Below are positions 32,297 through 37,751 of a stretch of 37,751 nucleotides of DNA, one piece after another (within the stretch, counting starts at the first letter, position 1; each line of letters begins with the position of its first letter). A program made the position numbers and the translations under genes. This DNA is from a bacterium (GTDB taxonomy: Bacteria; Hydrothermota; UBA3073; JACQXS01): the NCBI GenBank assembly GCA_030592575.1, contig JAUVIV010000015.1, positions 1 to 37,751 of the forward strand, given 5' to 3'. The notes beneath the pieces were generated by a model, which did no database searches, was not told the DNA's origin, and was given only the letters and a program-made list of their open reading frames with translations.

Positions 32297-32998
32297 ATGA
32301 TTACTATAAATTTAAATAAAGTTGATGTAAAAGTAGAAGAAGGTTCAACTATTCTTGAGACATGTAAGTTTTATAGTATTCCAATTCCTACGCTTTGCTA
32401 TCATGAGGGACTTAGTCCCGGTGGTGCTTGCAGACTTTGTATTGTTGAAGTAGGTACACCTGAAAACTTCAAAGTCGCTTCTTCCTGCACTTATCCTGTT
32501 AGAGAAGGATTAGTAGTTCGCACCCATACAAAGCGGATAATTGAAATAAGAAAAATGCTTATTGAGTTGCTTGTAGCATTATGCCCAAGCTCAAAAACAA
32601 TTCAGGACTTGGCATCCGAGTATGCAGTAACTCACGTAAGATTCAAACCGAAAAATAAGGATTGTGTTCTGTGCGGGTTGTGTGTAAGGATGTGTGCCGA
32701 ACAAATGGATGCAAAAGCAATTGGGTTTGTTGGTCGTGGAATCAATAGGGAAATCACTACGGCATTTGATGTAAAATCAGATGTTTGTAGAACTTGTGGT
32801 GCATGTATGTATATTTGCCCTACCTGTCAGATGAGATGCCAGGGACCTGAACCATCAGGAGTTCTTTGTAATAGTTGTTTGAACATTTCTTATCCCTGTG
32901 TGGATGTGCATAATCAGGTAATGTGTTATATGGACCCTTGTGGAGCTTGTTTATTAAAAGAATCAGAAGAAAAAAAGAAAGTAGTCAGTAGCAAGTAA
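32297..32998 (+). CDS. NuoG/HydA N-terminal-like Fe-S subunit without hydrogenase domain
   Basis: Protein of 233 aa. The N-terminal [2Fe-2S] plant-type domain has C34, C45, C48 and C64. Two [4Fe-4S] sites follow: C123/126/129/133 (CVLCGLCVRMC) and C164/167/170/174 (CRTCGACMYIC). The His-Cys cluster motif usual between them (HxxxCxxC.....C) is absent; that place reads LLVALCPSSKTIQDLASEYA. An unusual C-terminal tail adds eight more cysteines (CPTCQMRC, CNSC, C201, C210, CGAC). There is no H-cluster domain, so this is not a hydrogenase. It probably wires the NuoF-like flavoprotein to the FMN protein encoded next. Confidence 0.9.
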   Translation: MITINLNKVDVKVEEGSTILETCKFYSIPIPTLCYHEGLSPGGACRLCIVEVGTPENFKVASSCTYPVREGLVVRTHTKRIIEIRKMLIELLVALCPSSKTIQDLASEYAVTHVRFKPKNKDCVLCGLCVRMCAEQMDAKAIGFVGRGINREITTAFDVKSDVCRTCGACMYICPTCQMRCQGPEPSGVLCNSCLNISYPCVDVHNQVMCYMDPCGACLLKESEEKKKVVSSK

Positions 32999-33055
32999 GT
33001 AGCGCCGAGGTTTATCCTCGGCAAATAGCGAGAGATAACCTCTCGTGTTACTTAA
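32990..33055. repeat. Tandem stem-loops between NuoG-like and glutamate-synthase-like genes
   Basis: GCCGAGGtttatCCTCGGC (33004-33022) and CGAGAGataacCTCTCG (33029-33045), flanked by AAGTAGCG and CGTGTTACTT as an outer imperfect inverted repeat. The GC-rich palindromes stand out from the AT-rich context and resemble a dispersed element. They could also act as an intraoperonic RNA stabiliser. Confidence 0.7.
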
Positions 33056-33083
33056 TTAATGTTTAAGAAATAAGGAGGAAAAG

Positions 33084-34664
33084 ATGTCTCTTACGAAAAT
33101 AAATTCTAGTGCAGCTACATTAACAAAAAATAGAACAGAAGATTCGATAATTCCAACATCCGGAATGTGTGCTACCTGTGTCGATGGGTGCATAGGAATG
33201 TGCGAAATAGGAAAGTCCGCTTATAGAGGTGTAGAAGCAATATACCCACAACCGTTTGGAATAATCACGAGTGCAGGTGAGAAAGCTTATCCTGTAGATT
33301 ATTCTCATTTTTCAATAATGGGAACTTGTGTTGGTGCAAAAGGAATTGAACAGGACTCCGATAAAGCTATATTCCCGAATGTTAATCTTGGTGTTAAAAT
33401 AGGGCAGGATAAAGGAATTAAATTAAAACTGCCTCTTATAATTCCCGGTCTTGGAAGTACAAAAGTAGCAAAAATTAACTGGGATGGTTTGGCAATAGGC
33501 GCCGCTCTTGCAGGTGTTCCACTTACTATTGGAGAGAATGTCTGTGGAATGGATTCGGACTCAGAAATTAAAAATGGGAGAATAGTTCGTGCACCTGACC
33601 TTGAGAGAAGAATAAGATTATATAAAGAATGGCAACAAGATGGACACGGAGAGATAATACTTCAAGCAAATATAGAAGATACAAGACTCGGTGTACAGGA
33701 ATATGGAATAGAAAAGCTTGGCATTAATGTTGTTGAACTCAAATGGGGACAGGGAGCTAAAGATATTGGTGGAGAAGTTAAAATTGAAAACTTAGAGAGA
33801 GCACAATTACTCAAAAAACGAGGATATGTTGTTTTACCAAATCCACTTGATAAAGATGTCATAGAAGCATTTAATAGAGGAGCTTTTAAAGAATTTGAGC
33901 GACATTCAAGAGTTGGAATGGTAGAGGAAGAAGGTTTCTTGAAAAGAGCAGAAGAATTACGCAAAGCAGGTGCTAAGTATGTTTTCTTGAAAACAGGAGC
34001 ATATAGACCGGCAGATCTGGCAAGAGCAGTAAAATATGCAAGCAAAGCAAAAATTGACTTACTCACAGTAGATGGAGCAGGAGGCGGAACCGGAATGAGT
34101 CCTTGGAGAATGATGAACGAATGGGGCGTTCCACCTGTTGAGCTTCATTCTTTATTGTATCAATATGTTGATAAACTTGCAAAAAAAGGAGAATATGTTC
34201 CGGATATTGCAGTAGCCGGAGGATTTACTCTTGAAGACCAGATATTCAAAGGACTTTCGCTTGGAGCACCTTATGTCAAACTCGTAGGTATGGCAAGAGC
34301 ACCACTCGCAGCAGCTATGGTTGGAAAAACTATTGGTAAAAAAATAGACGTCGGTGAAGTTCCTGTATATATTGAACGATTTGGAACAACAAAGGAAGAA
34401 ATATTTGTTACAGCCGCTGACCTCAAAAAGGAAATTGGAACTCGTTTCAATAACGTTCCTCCTGGAGCATTAGGGCTTTATACTTATTATCAGAGAATTT
34501 CACAAGGGTTAAAACAGCTTATGGCTGGAAACAGAAAATTCGGATTGGAGCACATTACTCGTGATGATATTTCTGCTTTAACCAAAGAATCAGCCGAAAT
34601 AAGTGGTATTAGTTATATAATGGATGCTGATAAAGAGGAAGCAGAGAAAATACTAAACTCTTAA
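33084..34664 (+). CDS. FMN-binding glutamate-synthase-like protein with N-terminal Cys cluster
   Basis: Protein of 526 aa resembling the central FMN/GltB2 domain of glutamate synthase, with no glutaminase (GATase II) domain. Signatures include LPLIIPGLGSTKVAKINWDG, LLTVDGAGGGTGMSPWRMMN and SLGAPYVKLVGMARAPLAAA. The N-terminus has a CATCVDGCIGMCEIGKSAYR motif (C29, C32, C36, C40), suggesting an Fe-S site. The only other cysteines are C82 and C154. The C-terminal [3Fe-4S] cysteines of classical GltB are absent. A strong SD (AAGGAGG) lies upstream. It follows NuoE/F/G-like genes after an 85-nt gap and may be their catalytic partner. The substrate is inferred, not shown. Confidence 0.87.
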   Translation: MSLTKINSSAATLTKNRTEDSIIPTSGMCATCVDGCIGMCEIGKSAYRGVEAIYPQPFGIITSAGEKAYPVDYSHFSIMGTCVGAKGIEQDSDKAIFPNVNLGVKIGQDKGIKLKLPLIIPGLGSTKVAKINWDGLAIGAALAGVPLTIGENVCGMDSDSEIKNGRIVRAPDLERRIRLYKEWQQDGHGEIILQANIEDTRLGVQEYGIEKLGINVVELKWGQGAKDIGGEVKIENLERAQLLKKRGYVVLPNPLDKDVIEAFNRGAFKEFERHSRVGMVEEEGFLKRAEELRKAGAKYVFLKTGAYRPADLARAVKYASKAKIDLLTVDGAGGGTGMSPWRMMNEWGVPPVELHSLLYQYVDKLAKKGEYVPDIAVAGGFTLEDQIFKGLSLGAPYVKLVGMARAPLAAAMVGKTIGKKIDVGEVPVYIERFGTTKEEIFVTAADLKKEIGTRFNNVPPGALGLYTYYQRISQGLKQLMAGNRKFGLEHITRDDISALTKESAEISGISYIMDADKEEAEKILNS

Positions 34665-34675
34665 TATTTATTGAA

Positions 34676-34703
34676 TTGTAGAGACATAATTTATTATGTC
34701 TAT
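34676..34703. repeat. Palindrome, GTAGAGACA type
   Basis: AGACATAATTTATTATGTCT (34682-34701) is an 8-bp-arm palindrome preceded by TTGTAG. It belongs with the GTAGAGAC copies at 23656-23682. Confidence 0.65.
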
Positions 34704-34710
34704 CTTAAAA

Positions 34711-34735
34711 TCCCATCTATTTGATATAGGTGGGA
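34711..34735 (+). terminator. Rho-independent terminator after the glutamate-synthase-like gene
   Basis: TCCCATCTAT and ATAGGTGGGA form a 10-bp stem (one T-G pair) with loop TTGAT, followed by CTTTATTTAATTT. It marks the end of the NuoE-F-G/GltB-like unit. Confidence 0.7.
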
Positions 34736-34766
34736 CTTTATTTAATTTCCCATTTTAAAATTTTTG

Positions 34767-34797
34767 TTGACGACTATCCTCTTTTAAGGCATAAGAT
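34767..34797 (+). promoter_or_regulatory. Promoter for mnmG; apparently leaderless
   Basis: TTGACG (34767-34772) with TAAGAT (34792-34797) or CATAAG (34790-34795) as -10, spacing 19 or 17. The ATG is at 34803, so transcription would start at or next to the start codon. Confidence 0.5.
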
Positions 34798-34802
34798 AAA
34801 AA

Positions 34803-36704
34803 ATGAACTTTGATTGTATAGTAATAGGAGGAGGACATGCCGGATATGAGGCAGCACTCGCAAGCTCAAGAATGGGGCTCAATACCCTCTTCTTAACTTT
34901 AAACCTTGATACAATTGCTCAACTATCTTGCAATCCATCAATGGGTGGACTTGGTAAATCGCAACTAATTTTTGAAGTTGACAGACTTGGAGGAGAAATT
35001 GGATATGCAACAGACCAAACAGGTATAGGATTTAAAATGCTTAATACAAAAAAAGGACCTGCAGTATGGTCACTTCGGACTCAAATAGATAGAAAGAGAT
35101 ACAGAGAAAATATACGAAAAACCGTTATGAACCAAAAAAACCTGAGCGTGAAACAAGAAGAAGTTACAGAAATTATTCTGGAAGATGAGAACGGAAGTTC
35201 CTTTACGAAAACACAAAAGAGAGCAGGTGTGAATAAAAAGAAGGCAATTGGAGTTAGGACTCGCACTCGTATGGACTATTTTGCTAAAACAATAATAGTT
35301 ACAACCGGCACTTTTCTTAATGGGCTCATTCATATTGGGTTACATCATCATTCGGCAGGTAGAATGGGCGAACTTCCTTCTGAAAAGCTTTCAAATTCTT
35401 TACAGAATATTGGCTTTGAGCTTGGAAGACTTAAGACAGGAACTTCTCCGAGAGTGGATGGTAAGACAATTGATTTTTCACAAACTACTACACAATTACC
35501 AGATTCAAATCCTGCTAATTTTTCACATCTGAGCAAAAACTTTAATCCTCCGAAAATTGCTTGTTATATTACGCATACAAATCAGAAAACACAGGAATTA
35601 ATTTTAAGTAATCTGGACAGGTCTCCTCTTTATCAAGGCATAATAAGCGGAATAGGTCCACGATATTGCCCTTCAATTGAAGATAAGTGCGTAAAATTCA
35701 AGGAAAAAGAGAGCCATCAAGTATTTATAGAACCCGATGGACTTGACACGGACGAATATTATTTGAATGGGCTTGCTACCTCTCTACCGGCAGATATTCA
35801 AATTAAAATATTACATACTATTCCCGGACTTAAAGAAGTTGAAATCATAAGACTCGGTTACGGCATTGAATATGATTTTGTTTTTCCTTATCAAGTTTAT
35901 CCTACTCTTGAGACGAAACGAGTTGAAAATCTCTTTTTCGCAGGGCAGATACTCGGGACTTCCGGGTATGAGGAAGCATCGGCACAAGGTATGATTGCCG
36001 GAATAAATGCAGGATTGAAAGTTAAAAAACACGCTCCATTTATTCTAAAACGAGATGAATCTTACATTGGAGTTTTAATTGACGACCTTGTAACTCAAGA
36101 TATTCTTGAACCTTATCGTATGTTTACTTCTCGTGTAGAGCGTCGTTTGATATTGCGACAGGATAACGCAAGTGAGCGACTTATGAAATATGGTGTGAAG
36201 TTCGGATTAGTAGATAAAACATATTGTGAAAAAATGGAAGAAATTAAAGATAAAGTCAAATTAAAGCTAAAAAAATTCAAGAGTCAGCGAGTAGCTCCGG
36301 AGATTATAAATCCAATTTTAAGAAAACATAAATCAGCTCCTGTTACTCAATCCATTACGATTTTCCAGATTTTAAAGCGTCCGGAAATGAAATGGAAAAT
36401 GATTGAATCAATAATTGAGCCTCTTGAAACAGAGGTTAGTAGCAAAATTGAACTGCATGCAAAATACGATGGGTATATAAAAAGAGAACACGAATTGGTT
36501 AAAAAAGTTAAATCATTTGAAAATTATAAAATTCCTCAAGAGTTTGATTACTTAAAAGTAAGCGGACTTTCTTCTGAGGCTTATGAGAAACTTTCAAAAA
36601 TTCGTCCTATTACAATTGGACAGGCAAATCGTATCTCCGGAGTCCGTTCAGCTGATATTACTCGTCTTCTTGTAGCATTGAAATCAAAAGCTTTAATTAA
36701 TTGA
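34803..36704 (+). CDS. mnmG: tRNA uridine-5-carboxymethylaminomethyl modification enzyme, FAD-dependent
   Basis: Protein of 633 aa, typical length. The N-terminal FAD motif is VIGGGHAGYEAALASSRMG (7-25). GidA signatures are SCNPSMGGLGKSQLIFEVDR, QTGIGFKMLNTKKGPAVWSLR, and a late FFAGQILGTSGYEEASAQG. With MnmE it installs the cmnm5 group on U34 of certain tRNAs, using FAD and methylene-THF. The partner mnmE is not in the window. The start lies directly after a promoter with no leader and no SD. Downstream is a 99-nt gap before thi4. Confidence 0.96.
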   Translation: MNFDCIVIGGGHAGYEAALASSRMGLNTLFLTLNLDTIAQLSCNPSMGGLGKSQLIFEVDRLGGEIGYATDQTGIGFKMLNTKKGPAVWSLRTQIDRKRYRENIRKTVMNQKNLSVKQEEVTEIILEDENGSSFTKTQKRAGVNKKKAIGVRTRTRMDYFAKTIIVTTGTFLNGLIHIGLHHHSAGRMGELPSEKLSNSLQNIGFELGRLKTGTSPRVDGKTIDFSQTTTQLPDSNPANFSHLSKNFNPPKIACYITHTNQKTQELILSNLDRSPLYQGIISGIGPRYCPSIEDKCVKFKEKESHQVFIEPDGLDTDEYYLNGLATSLPADIQIKILHTIPGLKEVEIIRLGYGIEYDFVFPYQVYPTLETKRVENLFFAGQILGTSGYEEASAQGMIAGINAGLKVKKHAPFILKRDESYIGVLIDDLVTQDILEPYRMFTSRVERRLILRQDNASERLMKYGVKFGLVDKTYCEKMEEIKDKVKLKLKKFKSQRVAPEIINPILRKHKSAPVTQSITIFQILKRPEMKWKMIESIIEPLETEVSSKIELHAKYDGYIKREHELVKKVKSFENYKIPQEFDYLKVSGLSSEAYEKLSKIRPITIGQANRISGVRSADITRLLVALKSKALIN

Positions 36705-36767
36705 ATAGAATACAAAAGCCTATCTTTACCTCAAAATAAAAATCTGCAAAATTACTAAATTTATATC

Positions 36768-36794
36768 TTGACTTCTTAATATATAGGATATATT
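36768..36794 (+). promoter_or_regulatory. Promoter for the thiazole synthase; apparently leaderless
   Basis: TTGACT (36768-36773), a 15-nt spacer and TATATT (36789-36794). The ATG at 36804 is 9 nt past the -10, so the predicted start of transcription is within about 3 nt of the ATG. No TPP riboswitch fits in this space. Confidence 0.65.
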
Positions 36795-36803
36795 TTCTGG
36801 TCT

Positions 36804-37577
36804 ATGAAACTTGATGATATAATAATTTCAGAAGCAATAATAAAATCATATACAAAAAAATTACTTGATTGTCTTGATTTAGATGTAGCTATTGTAGGAG
36901 CAGGTCCATCAGGACTTACCGCTGCTTATTTCCTTGCCAAGAACAACAAAAAAGTAGGACTGTTTGAGCGTCATCTATCTGTTGGAGGTGGAATGTGGGG
37001 TGGCGGAATGATGTTCAACGAAATCGTTATTCAAGAGGAAGGCAAGGAACTTCTTGAAGAATTTGATGTCCGCACTAAAGAGTTCCAACCCGGATATTAC
37101 ACGGCAGATTCAATTGAGTGCGTAACAAGTATTACAAAAAGTGCCATACAAGCAGGAGCTACAATATTTAATTTAATAAGCGTTGAAGATGTTATGCTGA
37201 AAGATGAAAGAGTTAGTGGACTTGTTTTGAACTGGAGTGCAGTAGAGCTCGCAAAACTTCATATAGATCCATTAACAATAAGAGCAAAATTTGTAGTTGA
37301 AGCAACCGGACATCCGACAGAAGTCATTAGGATTTTAGCAAAAAAAGCAGGGGTAAAACTCAGGACACCTTCAGGAGCTGTAGAAGGCGAGCGTCCAATG
37401 TGGGCTGAAAAAGGCGAGAAGTTAATTATTGAGAATACCTGCGAAATATTTCCGGGAATATGGGTAGCTGGAATGGCAGCAAATGCTGCTTTTGGAAGTC
37501 CGAGAATGGGACCTATATTTGGCGGAATGCTCCTTTCTGGCAAAATCTGTGCTCAAAAAATTCTTGCTGCTCTATAA
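36804..37577 (+). CDS. thi4: Thi4-family thiazole synthase (sulfide-dependent type)
   Basis: Protein of 257 aa like archaeal Thi4. The NAD/ADP-binding motif is VAIVGAGPSGLTAAYFLA (28-45). GGGMWGGGMMFNEIVIQEE is the family's glycine-rich segment, and the C-terminus has FGSPRMGPIFGGMLLSGK. Thi4 makes ADP-thiazole for thiamine biosynthesis from NAD, glycine and a sulfur source. Eukaryotic Thi4 donates sulfur from an active-site Cys after the TGH motif. Here that region reads VVEATGHPTEVIRILAKK with no Cys, so I infer the iron- and sulfide-dependent catalytic version known from methanogens. No thiamine partner genes are in the window. Confidence 0.92.
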   Translation: MKLDDIIISEAIIKSYTKKLLDCLDLDVAIVGAGPSGLTAAYFLAKNNKKVGLFERHLSVGGGMWGGGMMFNEIVIQEEGKELLEEFDVRTKEFQPGYYTADSIECVTSITKSAIQAGATIFNLISVEDVMLKDERVSGLVLNWSAVELAKLHIDPLTIRAKFVVEATGHPTEVIRILAKKAGVKLRTPSGAVEGERPMWAEKGEKLIIENTCEIFPGIWVAGMAANAAFGSPRMGPIFGGMLLSGKICAQKILAAL

Positions 37578-37610
37578 CTCTCTAAAAATCTGTTTCTATA
37601 TCCACAAATT

Positions 37611-37662
37611 TTGTGAATTGTACTCACAAGTTCAATGACAAAGTGCAACGCTCTGATATAAT
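37611..37662 (+). promoter_or_regulatory. Probable IS30 left end and promoter
   Basis: A 13-bp palindrome CACAAATTTTGTG and a GTTCAATGACAAAGTGCAAC segment resemble IS30-family termini. ATGACA (37635-37640), a 16-nt spacer and TGaTATAAT (extended -10, ending 37662) form a promoter for the transposase. Confidence 0.5.
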
Positions 37663-37691
37663 GACAAGAGAAGAAAGGAGGTCAGAGCAAA

Positions 37692-37751
37692 ATGCACAGG
37701 AAATACAAACATTTAACAAAAGAGGAGCAAGATATACTTGCTGTCCTAAAA
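37692..37751 (+). CDS. Partial IS30-family transposase (N-terminus only)
   Basis: This frame opens at ATG 37692 after a strong SD (AAAGGAGGT) and runs off the window end, so it is missing from the ORF track. The 20 residues MHRKYKHLTKEEQDILAVLK match the IS30 N-terminal pattern (YKHLT.EER..I..L), the start of its HTH region. The catalytic DDE part is outside the window. Confidence 0.7.
   Translation, partial: MHRKYKHLTKEEQDILAVLK

Noticed and set aside
32297-32998. [FeFe]-hydrogenase catalytic subunit
   Set aside because: The N-terminal Fe-S domains resemble HydA/HndD, but the protein ends at 233 aa with no H-cluster motifs.

Overview
The window is AT-rich, gene-dense bacterial chromosome. 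Two large secreted proteins end in Por-secretion (type IX) type A sorting domains, and a PorV/PorQ-family outer-membrane protein is also encoded. Together with a TonB-type barrel next to ExbB/ExbD, this points to a diderm of the FCB group or a nearby anaerobic candidate phylum (Cloacimonadota or WOR-3-like lineages are reasonable guesses). No rRNA or other taxonomic marker is present to settle it. The NADH/ferredoxin modules, a BdhA/YqhD-like alcohol dehydrogenase and glutamate dehydrogenase suit a fermentative anaerobe. I see no tRNA, rRNA, CRISPR array or prophage.

Layout. 1-1819 (minus): a truncated membrane-anchored protein, a nitrilase-superfamily amidase and a small beta-rich protein. 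1994-4149: a Wzx-like flippase and a glycosyltransferase. 4485-10931: an accessory region with two sorting-domain proteins, an Fe-dependent alcohol dehydrogenase, an IS200/RAYT-like transposase with mirrored hairpins at both ends, a SAM methyltransferase and several dispersed repeats. 11008-13680: a guanidino-modifying-enzyme homologue with altered active-site motifs and an unknown exported protein. 13772-17546: HU, ROK sugar kinase, glycine C-acetyltransferase, TadA and a probably frameshifted lipoprotein. 17579-23545: signal peptidase I, TonB-type barrel, ExbB, ExbD, PorV, TruB and RibF. 24142-27164: a Cache-type sensor kinase and an NtrC-family regulator. 27466-29810: two tiny Cys-rich proteins, glutamate dehydrogenase and an IS630-derived HTH protein. 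29938-34664: NuoE-, NuoF- and NuoG-like subunits followed by a stand-alone FMN glutamate-synthase-like protein. 34803-37577: MnmG and a Thi4-type thiazole synthase. The window ends inside an IS30-like transposase.

The most interesting unit is 27.4-34.7 kb. A flavin/Fe-S NADH module of the HydABC/NuoEFG type has no hydrogenase domain. It sits instead with a glutamate-synthase-like FMN protein carrying an N-terminal CxxCx3Cx3C motif, just downstream of glutamate dehydrogenase. I infer an NADH/ferredoxin-linked, possibly electron-bifurcating, redox enzyme tied to glutamate metabolism.

A second theme is dispersed palindromic DNA, including copies that appear to have inserted in frame into the C-terminal sorting domain of a secreted protein. 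A third is the number of genes whose predicted -10 box lies within about 15 nt of the start codon, suggesting leaderless or very short-leader transcripts. Several ORF-track starts are TTG codons that are really the -35 TTGACA box or lie inside the preceding gene. I moved those starts downstream.
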